Positions 12,201 to 27,141 of a stretch of DNA of 64,000 nucleotides are shown in pieces. Under the pieces are notes generated by a model. The model searched no databases and was not told the DNA's origin. It saw only the letters and a list, made by a program, of their open reading frames with translations. The DNA lies in the NCBI GenBank assembly GCA_031761405.1, contig JASEVX010000085.1, forward strand, positions 620,001 to 684,000. The letters run 5' to 3'. The first letter of the stretch is position 1. Each line of letters starts with the position of its first letter. The stretch is from Serripes groenlandicus (Eukaryota > Mollusca > Bivalvia > Cardiida > Cardiidae). A program made the translations under genes and the position numbers.

Positions 12201-14090
12201 AGTTAATTAATTACAATAGAACAACATTACAGAAGGAAGGCACAGTACAACATGAACATTAGAAAACAGTTAATTAATTACAATAGAACAACATTACAGA
12301 AGGAAGGCACAGTACAACATGAACATTAGAAAACAGTTAATTAATTACAATAGAACAACATTACAGAAGGAAAAGCACACAACATGAACATCTACAGTTT
12401 GGTTGAAAGCGGACATGTTGAAAGCGGTCGACACCAGACGACATGAGCTTACGGTTCGTTCACACATTCTGAGATCCTAGTCGCATTGACCCAACACCAA
12501 AACATGCTGCAGCATTGTGCCCGTCGATGCAACACAATCTTCAGACGGTTCACAAACCATTACACTGCATAGAACAAGAAAGGAAACAGCGGGCGACGTG
12601 AACTTGAAGTTTGTTCACATATTCTGAAAACAACGGTCAGAGTTGCCGACCGTTCAGCCGTTCAAACCTGTCGCACGCTGAGTGTGTAGGTCAAATGCGA
12701 CACCATCTAAAACATTGATTGATTGGGGTTTAACCCCGTTTTTAACGATTTCTCACTTAAATCACGGCAGTTCAGTTTAGTTTAGTTTAATTTAGTTTAG
12801 TTTATATGAGTTTAGTTTAAACTTATTTATTTTACATCGATTGCGACTTAACCAGTACTCGCGCCGTTTGTGTGGAAACATCCCAAAGTTCAGTTCACCT
12901 ACTCATGCATTTCCTGGTTTTCTCCAACCAGTACTCCCCACAACAAACTTCCCAAGCAACTGGCTGCTTTTCCATCTAAAACAGAAAACAGTTAATTAAT
13001 TACAATAGAACAACATTACAGAAGGAAGGCACAGTACAACATGAACATTAGAAAACAGTTAATTAATTACAATAGAACAACATTACAGAAGGAAGGCACA
13101 GTACAACATGAACATTAGAAAACAGTTAATTAATTACAATAGAACAACATTACAGAAGGAAAAGCACACAACATGAACATCTACAGTTTGGTTGAAAGCG
13201 GACATGTTGAAAGCGGTCGACACCAGACGACATGAGCTTACGGTTCGTTCACACATTCTGAGATCCTAGTCGCATTGACCCAACACCAAAACATGCTGCA
13301 GCATTGTGCCCGTCGATGCAACACAATCTTCAGACGGTTCACAAACCATTACACTGCATAGAACAAGAAAGGAAACAGCGGGCGACGTGAACTTGAAGTT
13401 TGTTCACATATTCTGAAAACAACGGTCAGAGTTGCCGACCGTTCAGCCGTTCAAACCTGTCGCACGCTGAGTGTGTAGGTCAAATGCGACACCATCTAAA
13501 ACATTGATTGATTGTGGTTTAACCCCGTTTTTAACGATTTCTCACTTAAATCACGGCAGTTCAGTTTAGTTTAGTTTAATTTAGTTTAGTTTAGTTTAGT
13601 TTATATGAGTTTAGTTTAAACTTATTTATTTTACATCGATTGCGACTTAACCAGTACTCGCGCCGTTTGTGTGGAAACATCCCAAAGTTCAGTTCACCTA
13701 CTCATGCATTTCCTGGTTTTCTCCAACCAGTACTCCCCACAACAAACTTCCCAAGCAACTGGCTGCTTTTCCATCTAAAACAGAAAACAGTTAATTAATT
13801 ACAATAGAACAACATTACAGAAGGAAGGCACAGTACAACATGAACATTAGAAAACAGTTAATTAATTACAATAGAACAACATTACAGAAGGAAGGCACAG
13901 TACAACATGAACATTAGAAAACAGTTAATTAATTACAATAGAACAACATTACAGAAGGAAAAGCACACAACATGAACATCTACAGTTTGGTTGAAAGCGG
14001 ACATGTTGAAAGCGGTCGACACCAGACGACATGAGCTTACGGTTCGTTCACACATTCTGAGATCCTAGTCGCATTGACCCAACACCAAAA

Positions 14091-17000
14091 CATGTGTGCA
14101 GCATTGTGCCCGTCGATGCAACACAATCTTCAGACGGTTCACAAACCATTACACTGCATAGAACAAGAAAGGAAACAGCGGGCGACGTGAACTTGAAGTT
14201 TGTTCACATATTCTGAAAACAACGGTCAGAGTTGCCGACCGTTCAGCCGTTCAAACCTGTCGCACGCTGAGTGTGTAGGTCAAATGCGACACCATCTAAA
14301 ACATTGATTGATTGGGGTTTAACCCCGTTTTTAACGATTTCTCACTTAAATCACGGCAGTTCAGTTTAGTTTAGTTTAATTTAGTTTAGTTTATATGAGT
14401 TTAGTTTAAACTTATTTATTTTACATCGATTGCGACTTAACCAGTACTCGCGCCGTTTGTGTGGAAACATCCCAAAGTTCAGTTCACCTACTCATGCATT
14501 TCCTGGTTTTCTCCAACCAGTACTCCCCACAACAAACTTCCCAAGCAACTGGCTGCTTTTCCATCTAAAACAGAAAACAGTTAATTAATTACAATAGAAC
14601 AACATTACAGAAGGAAGGCACAGTACAACATGAACATTAGAAAACAGTTAATTAATTACAATAGAACAACATTACAGAAGGAAGGCACAGTACAACATGA
14701 ACATTAGAAAACAGTTAATTAATTACAATAGAACAACATTACAGAAGGAAAAGCACACAACATGAACATCTACAGTTTGGTTGAAAGCGGACATGTTGAA
14801 AGCGGTCGACACCAGACGACATGAGCTTACGGTTCGTTCACACATTCTGAGATCCTAGTCGCATTGACCCAACACCAAAACATGCTGCAGCATTGTGCCC
14901 GTCGATGCAACACAATCTTCAGACGGTTCACAAACCATTACACTGCATAGAACAAGAAAGGAAACAGCGGGCGACGTGAACTTGAAGTTTGTTCACATAT
15001 TCTGAAAACAACGGTCAGAGTTGCCGACCGTTCAGCCGTTCAAACCTGTCGCACGCTGAGTGTGTAGGTCAAATGCGACACCATCTAAAACATTGATTGA
15101 TTGGGGTTTAACCCCGTTTTTAACGATTTCTCACTTAAATCACGGCAGTTCAGTTTAGTTTAGTTTAATTTAGTTTAGTTTAGTTTAGTTTATATGAGTT
15201 TAGTTTAAACTTATTTATTTTACATCGATTGCGACTTAACCAGTACTCGCGCCGTTTGTGTGGAAACATCCCAAAGTTCAGTTCACCTACTCATGCATTT
15301 CCTGGTTTTCTCCAACCAGTACTCCCCACAACAAACTTCCCAAGCAACTGGCTGCTTTTCCATCTAAAACAGAAAACAGTTAATTAATTACAATAGAACA
15401 ACATTACAGAAGGAAGGCACAGTACAACATGAACATTAGAAAACAGTTAATTAATTACAATAGAACAACATTACAGAAGGAAGGCACAGTACAACATGAA
15501 CATTAGAAAACAGTTAATTAATTACAATAGAACAACATTACAGAAGGAAAAGCACACAACATGAACATCTACAGTTTGGTTGAAAGCGGACATGTTGAAA
15601 GCGGTCGACACCAGACGACATGAGCTTACGGTTCGTTCACATATTCTGAGATCCTAGTCGCATTGACCCAACACCAAAACATGCTGCAGCATTGTGCCCG
15701 TCGATGCAACACAATCTTCAGACGGTTCACAAACCATTACACTGCATAGAACAAGAAAGGAAACAGCGGGCGACGTGAACTTGAAGTTTGTTCACATATT
15801 CTGAAAACAACGGTCAGAGTTGCCGACCGTTCAAACCTGTCGCACGCTGAGTGTGTAGGTCAAATGCGACACCATCTAAAACATTGATTGATTGGGGTTT
15901 AACCCCGTTTTTAACGATTTCTCACTTAAATCACGGCAGTTCAGTTTAGTTTAGTTTAATTTAGTTTAGTTTAGTTTAGTTTATATGAGTTTAGTTTAAA
16001 CTTATTTATTTTACATCGATTGCGACTTAACCAGTACTCGCGCCGTTTGTGTGGAAACATCCCAAAGTTCAGTTCACCTACTCATGCATTTCCTGGTTTT
16101 CTCCAACCAGTACTCCCCACAACAAACTTCCCAAGCAACTGGCTGCTTTTCCATCTAAAACAGAAAACAGTTAATTAATTACAATAGAACAACATTACAG
16201 AAGGAAGGCACAGTACAACATGAACATTAGAAAACAGTTAATTAATTACAATAGAACAACATTACAGAAGGAAGGCACAGTACAACATGAACATTAGAAA
16301 ACAGTTAATTAATTACAATAGAACAACATTACAGAAGGAAAAGCACACAACATGAACATCTACAGTTTGGTTGAAAGCGGACATGTTGAAAGCGGTCGAC
16401 ACCAGACGACATGAGCTTACGGTTCGTTCACACATTCTGAGATCCTAGTCGCATTGACCCAACACCAAAACATGCTGCAGCATTGTGCCCGTCGATGCAA
16501 CACAATCTTCAGACGGTTCACAAACCATTACACTGCATAGAACAAGAAAGGAAACAGCGGGCGACGTGAACTTGAAGTTTGTTCACATATTCTGAAAACA
16601 ACGGTCAGAGTTGCCGACCGTTCAGCCGTTCAAACCTGTCGCACGCTGAGTGTGTAGGTCAAATGCGACACCATCTAAAACATTGATTGATTGGGGTTTA
16701 ACCCCGTTTTTAACGATTTCTCACTTAAATCACGGCAGTTCAGTTTAGTTTAGTTTAATTTAGTTTAGTTTAGTTTAGTTTATATGAGTTTAGTTTAAAC
16801 TTATTTATTTTACATCGATTGCGACTTAACCAGTACTCGCGCCGTTTGTGTGGAAACATCCCAAAGTTCAGTTCACCTACTCATGCATTTCCTGGTTTTC
16901 TCCAACCAGTACTCCCCACAACAAACTTCCCAAGCAACTGGCTGCTTTTCCATCTAAAACAGAAAACAGTTAATTAATTACAATAGAACAACATTACAGA

Positions 17001-17571
17001 AGGAAGGCACAGTACAACATGAACATTAGAAAACAGTTAATTAATTACAATAGAACAACATTACAGAAGGAAGGCACAGTACAACATGAACATTAGAAAA
17101 CAGTTAATTAATTACAATAGAACAACATTACAGAAGGAAAAGCACACAACATGAACATCTACAGTTTGGTTGAAAGCGGACATGTTGAAAGCGGTCGACA
17201 CCAGACGACATGAGCTTACGGTTCGTTCACACATTCTGAGATCCTAGTCGCATTGACCCAACACCAAAACATGCTGCAGCATTGTGCCCGTCGATGCAAC
17301 ACAATCTTCAGACGGTTCACAAACCATTACACTGCATAGAACAAGAAAGGAAACAGCGGGCGACGTGAACTTGAAGTTTGTTCACATATTCTGAAAACAA
17401 CGGTCAGAGTTGCCGACCGTTCAGCCGTTCAAACCTGTCGCACGCTGAGTGTGTAGGTCAAATGCGACACCATCTAAAACATTGATTGATTGGGGTTTAA
17501 CCCCGTTTTTAACGATTTCTCACTTAAATCACGGCAGTTCAGTTTAGTTTAGTTTAATTTAGTTTAGTTTA
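14091..17571. repeat. Higher-order repeat block, copy A
   Basis: Five private variants mark this run of units: CATGTGTGCAG for CATGCTGCAG at 14091; a shortened pentamer tract near 14381; CACATATTCTGAG for CACACATTCTGAG at 15639; an 8-bp deletion giving GACCGTTCAAACC near 15826; and a shortened tract near 17561. All five recur 9570 bp downstream, in copy B. The block is bounded on the left by 13514 (GATTGTGG, not shared) and on the right by the 9-bp duplication at 17637-17654 (not shared). Confidence 0.9.
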
Positions 17572-17636
17572 TATGAGTTTAGTTTAAACTTATTTATTTT
17601 ACATCGATTGCGACTTAACCAGTACTCGCGCCGTTT

Positions 17637-17654
17637 GTGTGGAAAGTGTGGAAA
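17637..17654. repeat. 9-bp tandem duplication inside a satellite unit
   Basis: GTGTGGAAA is present twice in a row, making the 808-bp interval 17614-18421. It is private to this unit. Confidence 0.95.
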
Positions 17655-20600
17655 CATCCCAAAGTTCAGTTCACCTACTCATGCATTTCCTGGTTTTCTC
17701 CAACCAGTACTCCCCACAACAAACTTCCCAAGCAACTGGCTGCTTTTCCATCTAAAACAGAAAACAGTTAATTAATTACAATAGAACAACATTACAGAAG
17801 GAAGGCACAGTACAACATGAACATTAGAAAACAGTTAATTAATTACAATAGAACAACATTACAGAAGGAAGGCACAGTACAACATGAACATTAGAAAACA
17901 GTTAATTAATTACAATAGAACAACATTACAGAAGGAAAAGCACACAACATGAACATCTACAGTTTGGTTGAAAGCGGACATGTTGAAAGCGGTCGACACC
18001 AGACGACATGAGCTTACGGTTCGTTCACACATTCTGAGATCCTAGTCGCATTGACCCAACACCAAAACATGCTGCAGCATTGTGCCCGTCGATGCAACAC
18101 AATCTTCAGACGGTTCACAAACCATTACACTGCATAGAACAAGAAAGGAAACAGCGGGCGACGTGAACTTGAAGTTTGTTCACATATTCTGAAAACAACG
18201 GTCAGAGTTGCCGACCGTTCAGCCGTTCAAACCTGTCGCACGCTGAGTGTGTAGGTCAAATGCGACACCATCTAAAACATTGATTGATTGGGGTTTAACC
18301 CCGTTTTTAACGATTTCTCACTTAAATCACGGCAGTTCAGTTTAGTTTAGTTTAATTTAGTTTAGTTTAGTTTAGTTTATATGAGTTTAGTTTAAACTTA
18401 TTTATTTTACATCGATTGCGACTTAACCAGTACTCGCGCCGTTTGTGTGGAAACATCCCAAAGTTCAGTTCACCTACTCATGCATTTCCTGGTTTTCTCC
18501 AACCAGTACTCCCCACAACAAACTTCCCAAGCAACTGGCTGCTTTTCCATCTAAAACAGAAAACAGTTAATTAATTACAATAGAACAACATTACAGAAGG
18601 AAGGCACAGTACAACATGAACATTAGAAAACAGTTAATTAATTACAATAGAACAACATTACAGAAGGAAGGCACAGTACAACATGAACATTAGAAAACAG
18701 TTAATTAATTACAATAGAACAACATTACAGAAGGAAAAGCACACAACATGAACATCTACAGTTTGGTTGAAAGCGGACATGTTGAAAGCGGTCGACACCA
18801 GACGACATGAGCTTACGGTTCGTTCACACATTCTGAGATCCTAGTCGCATTGACCCAACACCAAAACATGCTGCAGCATTGTGCCCGTCGATGCAACACA
18901 ATCTTCAGACGGTTCACAAACCATTACACTGCATAGAACAAGAAAGGAAACAGCGGGCGACGTGAACTTGAAGTTTGTTCACATATTCTGAAAACAACGG
19001 TCAGAGTTGCCGACCGTTCAGCCGTTCAAACCTGTCGCACGCTGAGTGTGTAGGTCAAATGCGACACCATCTAAAACATTGATTGATTGGGGTTTAACCC
19101 CGTTTTTAACGATTTCTCACTTAAATCACGGCAGTTCAGTTTAGTTTAGTTTAATTTAGTTTAGTTTAGTTTAGTTTATATGAGTTTAGTTTAAACTTAT
19201 TTATTTTACATCGATTGCGACTTAACCAGTACTCGCGCCGTTTGTGTGGAAACATCCCAAAGTTCAGTTCACCTACTCATGCATTTCCTGGTTTTCTCCA
19301 ACCAGTACTCCCCACAACAAACTTCCCAAGCAACTGGCTGCTTTTCCATCTAAAACAGAAAACAGTTAATTAATTACAATAGAACAACATTACAGAAGGA
19401 AGGCACAGTACAACATGAACATTAGAAAACAGTTAATTAATTACAATAGAACAACATTACAGAAGGAAGGCACAGTACAACATGAACATTAGAAAACAGT
19501 TAATTAATTACAATAGAACAACATTACAGAAGGAAAAGCACACAACATGAACATCTACAGTTTGGTTGAAAGCGGACATGTTGAAAGCGGTCGACACCAG
19601 ACGACATGAGCTTACGGTTCGTTCACACATTCTGAGATCCTAGTCGCATTGACCCAACACCAAAACATGCTGCAGCATTGTGCCCGTCGATGCAACACAA
19701 TCTTCAGACGGTTCACAAACCATTACACTGCATAGAACAAGAAAGGAAACAGCGGGCGACGTGAACTTGAAGTTTGTTCACATATTCTGAAAACAACGGT
19801 CAGAGTTGCCGACCGTTCAGCCGTTCAAACCTGTCGCACGCTGAGTGTGTAGGTCAAATGCGACACCATCTAAAACATTGATTGATTGGGGTTTAACCCC
19901 GTTTTTAACGATTTCTCACTTAAATCACGGCAGTTCAGTTTAGTTTAGTTTAATTTAGTTTAGTTTAGTTTAGTTTATATGAGTTTAGTTTAAACTTATT
20001 TATTTTACATCGATTGCGACTTAACCAGTACTCGCGCCGTTTGTGTGGAAACATCCCAAAGTTCAGTTCACCTACTCATGCATTTCCTGGTTTTCTCCAA
20101 CCAGTACTCCCCACAACAAACTTCCCAAGCAACTGGCTGCTTTTCCATCTAAAACAGAAAACAGTTAATTAATTACAATAGAACAACATTACAGAAGGAA
20201 GGCACAGTACAACATGAACATTAGAAAACAGTTAATTAATTACAATAGAACAACATTACAGAAGGAAGGCACAGTACAACATGAACATTAGAAAACAGTT
20301 AATTAATTACAATAGAACAACATTACAGAAGGAAAAGCACACAACATGAACATCTACAGTTTGGTTGAAAGCGGACATGTTGAAAGCGGTCGACACCAGA
20401 CGACATGAGCTTACGGTTCGTTCACACATTCTGAGATCCTAGTCGCATTGACCCAACACCAAAACATGCTGCAGCATTGTGCCCGTCGATGCAACACAAT
20501 CTTCAGACGGTTCACAAACCATTACACTGCATAGAACAAGAAAGGAAACAGCGGGCGACGTGAACTTGAAGTTTGTTCACATATTCTGAAAACAACGGTC

Positions 20601-23600
20601 AGAGTTGCCGACCGTTCAGCCGTTCAAACCTGTCGCACGCTGAGTGTGTAGGTCAAATGCGACACCATCTAAAACATTGATTGATTGGGGTTTAACCCCG
20701 TTTTTAACGATTTCTCACTTAAATCACGGCAGTTCAGTTTAGTTTAGTTTAATTTAGTTTAGTTTAGTTTAGTTTATATGAGTTTAGTTTAAACTTATTT
20801 ATTTTACATCGATTGCGACTTAACCAGTACTCGCGCCGTTTGTGTGGAAACATCCCAAAGTTCAGTTCACCTACTCATGCATTTCCTGGTTTTCTCCAAC
20901 CAGTACTCCCCACAACAAACTTCCCAAGCAACTGGCTGCTTTTCCATCTAAAACAGAAAACAGTTAATTAATTACAATAGAACAACATTACAGAAGGAAG
21001 GCACAGTACAACATGAACATTAGAAAACAGTTAATTAATTACAATAGAACAACATTACAGAAGGAAGGCACAGTACAACATGAACATTAGAAAACAGTTA
21101 ATTAATTACAATAGAACAACATTACAGAAGGAAAAGCACACAACATGAACATCTACAGTTTGGTTGAAAGCGGACATGTTGAAAGCGGTCGACACCAGAC
21201 GACATGAGCTTACGGTTCGTTCACACATTCTGAGATCCTAGTCGCATTGACCCAACACCAAAACATGCTGCAGCATTGTGCCCGTCGATGCAACACAATC
21301 TTCAGACGGTTCACAAACCATTACACTGCATAGAACAAGAAAGGAAACAGCGGGCGACGTGAACTTGAAGTTTGTTCACATATTCTGAAAACAACGGTCA
21401 GAGTTGCCGACCGTTCAGCCGTTCAAACCTGTCGCACGCTGAGTGTGTAGGTCAAATGCGACACCATCTAAAACATTGATTGATTGGGGTTTAACCCCGT
21501 TTTTAACGATTTCTCACTTAAATCACGGCAGTTCAGTTTAGTTTAGTTTAATTTAGTTTAGTTTAGTTTAGTTTATATGAGTTTAGTTTAAACTTATTTA
21601 TTTTACATCGATTGCGACTTAACCAGTACTCGCGCCGTTTGTGTGGAAACATCCCAAAGTTCAGTTCACCTACTCATGCATTTCCTGGTTTTCTCCAACC
21701 AGTACTCCCCACAACAAACTTCCCAAGCAACTGGCTGCTTTTCCATCTAAAACAGAAAACAGTTAATTAATTACAATAGAACAACATTACAGAAGGAAGG
21801 CACAGTACAACATGAACATTAGAAAACAGTTAATTAATTACAATAGAACAACATTACAGAAGGAAGGCACAGTACAACATGAACATTAGAAAACAGTTAA
21901 TTAATTACAATAGAACAACATTACAGAAGGAAAAGCACACAACATGAACATCTACAGTTTGGTTGAAAGCGGACATGTTGAAAGCGGTCGACACCAGACG
22001 ACATGAGCTTACGGTTCGTTCACACATTCTGAGATCCTAGTCGCATTGACCCAACACCAAAACATGCTGCAGCATTGTGCCCGTCGATGCAACACAATCT
22101 TCAGACGGTTCACAAACCATTACACTGCATAGAACAAGAAAGGAAACAGCGGGCGACGTGAACTTGAAGTTTGTTCACATATTCTGAAAACAACGGTCAG
22201 AGTTGCCGACCGTTCAGCCGTTCAAACCTGTCGCACGCTGAGTGTGTAGGTCAAATGCGACACCATCTAAAACATTGATTGATTGGGGTTTAACCCCGTT
22301 TTTAACGATTTCTCACTTAAATCACGGCAGTTCAGTTTAGTTTAGTTTAATTTAGTTTAGTTTAGTTTAGTTTATATGAGTTTAGTTTAAACTTATTTAT
22401 TTTACATCGATTGCGACTTAACCAGTACTCGCGCCGTTTGTGTGGAAACATCCCAAAGTTCAGTTCACCTACTCATGCATTTCCTGGTTTTCTCCAACCA
22501 GTACTCCCCACAACAAACTTCCCAAGCAACTGGCTGCTTTTCCATCTAAAACAGAAAACAGTTAATTAATTACAATAGAACAACATTACAGAAGGAAGGC
22601 ACAGTACAACATGAACATTAGAAAACAGTTAATTAATTACAATAGAACAACATTACAGAAGGAAGGCACAGTACAACATGAACATTAGAAAACAGTTAAT
22701 TAATTACAATAGAACAACATTACAGAAGGAAAAGCACACAACATGAACATCTACAGTTTGGTTGAAAGCGGACATGTTGAAAGCGGTCGACACCAGACGA
22801 CATGAGCTTACGGTTCGTTCACACATTCTGAGATCCTAGTCGCATTGACCCAACACCAAAACATGCTGCAGCATTGTGCCCGTCGATGCAACACAATCTT
22901 CAGACGGTTCACAAACCATTACACTGCATAGAACAAGAAAGGAAACAGCGGGCGACGTGAACTTGAAGTTTGTTCACATATTCTGAAAACAACGGTCAGA
23001 GTTGCCGACCGTTCAGCCGTTCAAACCTGTCGCACGCTGAGTGTGTAGGTCAAATGCGACACCATCTAAAACATTGATTGATTGGGGTTTAACCCCGTTT
23101 TTAACGATTTCTCACTTAAATCACGGCAGTTCAGTTTAGTTTAGTTTAATTTAGTTTAGTTTAGTTTAGTTTATATGAGTTTAGTTTAAACTTATTTATT
23201 TTACATCGATTGCGACTTAACCAGTACTCGCGCCGTTTGTGTGGAAACATCCCAAAGTTCAGTTCACCTACTCATGCATTTCCTGGTTTTCTCCAACCAG
23301 TACTCCCCACAACAAACTTCCCAAGCAACTGGCTGCTTTTCCATCTAAAACAGAAAACAGTTAATTAATTACAATAGAACAACATTACAGAAGGAAGGCA
23401 CAGTACAACATGAACATTAGAAAACAGTTAATTAATTACAATAGAACAACATTACAGAAGGAAGGCACAGTACAACATGAACATTAGAAAACAGTTAATT
23501 AATTACAATAGAACAACATTACAGAAGGAAAAGCACACAACATGAACATCTACAGTTTGGTTGAAAGCGGACATGTTGAAAGCGGTCGACACCAGACGAC

Positions 23601-23660
23601 ATGAGCTTACGGTTCGTTCACACATTCTGAGATCCTAGTCGCATTGACCCAACACCAAAA

Positions 23661-26600
23661 CATGTGTGCAGCATTGTGCCCGTCGATGCAACACAATCTT
23701 CAGACGGTTCACAAACCATTACACTGCATAGAACAAGAAAGGAAACAGCGGGCGACGTGAACTTGAAGTTTGTTCACATATTCTGAAAACAACGGTCAGA
23801 GTTGCCGACCGTTCAGCCGTTCAAACCTGTCGCACGCTGAGTGTGTAGGTCAAATGCGACACCATCTAAAACATTGATTGATTGGGGTTTAACCCCGTTT
23901 TTAACGATTTCTCACTTAAATCACGGCAGTTCAGTTTAGTTTAGTTTAATTTAGTTTAGTTTATATGAGTTTAGTTTAAACTTATTTATTTTACATCGAT
24001 TGCGACTTAACCAGTACTCGCGCCGTTTGTGTGGAAACATCCCAAAGTTCAGTTCACCTACTCATGCATTTCCTGGTTTTCTCCAACCAGTACTCCCCAC
24101 AACAAACTTCCCAAGCAACTGGCTGCTTTTCCATCTAAAACAGAAAACAGTTAATTAATTACAATAGAACAACATTACAGAAGGAAGGCACAGTACAACA
24201 TGAACATTAGAAAACAGTTAATTAATTACAATAGAACAACATTACAGAAGGAAGGCACAGTACAACATGAACATTAGAAAACAGTTAATTAATTACAATA
24301 GAACAACATTACAGAAGGAAAAGCACACAACATGAACATCTACAGTTTGGTTGAAAGCGGACATGTTGAAAGCGGTCGACACCAGACGACATGAGCTTAC
24401 GGTTCGTTCACACATTCTGAGATCCTAGTCGCATTGACCCAACACCAAAACATGCTGCAGCATTGTGCCCGTCGATGCAACACAATCTTCAGACGGTTCA
24501 CAAACCATTACACTGCATAGAACAAGAAAGGAAACAGCGGGCGACGTGAACTTGAAGTTTGTTCACATATTCTGAAAACAACGGTCAGAGTTGCCGACCG
24601 TTCAGCCGTTCAAACCTGTCGCACGCTGAGTGTGTAGGTCAAATGCGACACCATCTAAAACATTGATTGATTGGGGTTTAACCCCGTTTTTAACGATTTC
24701 TCACTTAAATCACGGCAGTTCAGTTTAGTTTAGTTTAATTTAGTTTAGTTTAGTTTAGTTTATATGAGTTTAGTTTAAACTTATTTATTTTACATCGATT
24801 GCGACTTAACCAGTACTCGCGCCGTTTGTGTGGAAACATCCCAAAGTTCAGTTCACCTACTCATGCATTTCCTGGTTTTCTCCAACCAGTACTCCCCACA
24901 ACAAACTTCCCAAGCAACTGGCTGCTTTTCCATCTAAAACAGAAAACAGTTAATTAATTACAATAGAACAACATTACAGAAGGAAGGCACAGTACAACAT
25001 GAACATTAGAAAACAGTTAATTAATTACAATAGAACAACATTACAGAAGGAAGGCACAGTACAACATGAACATTAGAAAACAGTTAATTAATTACAATAG
25101 AACAACATTACAGAAGGAAAAGCACACAACATGAACATCTACAGTTTGGTTGAAAGCGGACATGTTGAAAGCGGTCGACACCAGACGACATGAGCTTACG
25201 GTTCGTTCACATATTCTGAGATCCTAGTCGCATTGACCCAACACCAAAACATGCTGCAGCATTGTGCCCGTCGATGCAACACAATCTTCAGACGGTTCAC
25301 AAACCATTACACTGCATAGAACAAGAAAGGAAACAGCGGGCGACGTGAACTTGAAGTTTGTTCACATATTCTGAAAACAACGGTCAGAGTTGCCGACCGT
25401 TCAAACCTGTCGCACGCTGAGTGTGTAGGTCAAATGCGACACCATCTAAAACATTGATTGATTGGGGTTTAACCCCGTTTTTAACGATTTCTCACTTAAA
25501 TCACGGCAGTTCAGTTTAGTTTAGTTTAATTTAGTTTAGTTTAGTTTAGTTTATATGAGTTTAGTTTAAACTTATTTATTTTACATCGATTGCGACTTAA
25601 CCAGTACTCGCGCCGTTTGTGTGGAAACATCCCAAAGTTCAGTTCACCTACTCATGCATTTCCTGGTTTTCTCCAACCAGTACTCCCCACAACAAACTTC
25701 CCAAGCAACTGGCTGCTTTTCCATCTAAAACAGAAAACAGTTAATTAATTACAATAGAACAACATTACAGAAGGAAGGCACAGTACAACATGAACATTAG
25801 AAAACAGTTAATTAATTACAATAGAACAACATTACAGAAGGAAGGCACAGTACAACATGAACATTAGAAAACAGTTAATTAATTACAATAGAACAACATT
25901 ACAGAAGGAAAAGCACACAACATGAACATCTACAGTTTGGTTGAAAGCGGACATGTTGAAAGCGGTCGACACCAGACGACATGAGCTTACGGTTCGTTCA
26001 CACATTCTGAGATCCTAGTCGCATTGACCCAACACCAAAACATGCTGCAGCATTGTGCCCGTCGATGCAACACAATCTTCAGACGGTTCACAAACCATTA
26101 CACTGCATAGAACAAGAAAGGAAACAGCGGGCGACGTGAACTTGAAGTTTGTTCACATATTCTGAAAACAACGGTCAGAGTTGCCGACCGTTCAGCCGTT
26201 CAAACCTGTCGCACGCTGAGTGTGTAGGTCAAATGCGACACCATCTAAAACATTGATTGATTGGGGTTTAACCCCGTTTTTAACGATTTCTCACTTAAAT
26301 CACGGCAGTTCAGTTTAGTTTAGTTTAATTTAGTTTAGTTTAGTTTAGTTTATATGAGTTTAGTTTAAACTTATTTATTTTACATCGATTGCGACTTAAC
26401 CAGTACTCGCGCCGTTTGTGTGGAAACATCCCAAAGTTCAGTTCACCTACTCATGCATTTCCTGGTTTTCTCCAACCAGTACTCCCCACAACAAACTTCC
26501 CAAGCAACTGGCTGCTTTTCCATCTAAAACAGAAAACAGTTAATTAATTACAATAGAACAACATTACAGAAGGAAGGCACAGTACAACATGAACATTAGA

Positions 26601-27141
26601 AAACAGTTAATTAATTACAATAGAACAACATTACAGAAGGAAGGCACAGTACAACATGAACATTAGAAAACAGTTAATTAATTACAATAGAACAACATTA
26701 CAGAAGGAAAAGCACACAACATGAACATCTACAGTTTGGTTGAAAGCGGACATGTTGAAAGCGGTCGACACCAGACGACATGAGCTTACGGTTCGTTCAC
26801 ACATTCTGAGATCCTAGTCGCATTGACCCAACACCAAAACATGCTGCAGCATTGTGCCCGTCGATGCAACACAATCTTCAGACGGTTCACAAACCATTAC
26901 ACTGCATAGAACAAGAAAGGAAACAGCGGGCGACGTGAACTTGAAGTTTGTTCACATATTCTGAAAACAACGGTCAGAGTTGCCGACCGTTCAGCCGTTC
27001 AAACCTGTCGCACGCTGAGTGTGTAGGTCAAATGCGACACCATCTAAAACATTGATTGATTGGGGTTTAACCCCGTTTTTAACGATTTCTCACTTAAATC
27101 ACGGCAGTTCAGTTTAGTTTAGTTTAATTTAGTTTAGTTTA
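23661..27141. repeat. Higher-order repeat block, copy B
   Basis: Carries the same five variants as copy A at an exact offset of 9570 bp (23661, ~23951, 25209, ~25396, ~27131). The offset equals 12 satellite units, so the array contains a segmental duplication of a multi-unit block, or a 12-unit higher-order period of which only this part bears markers. Confidence 0.9.
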
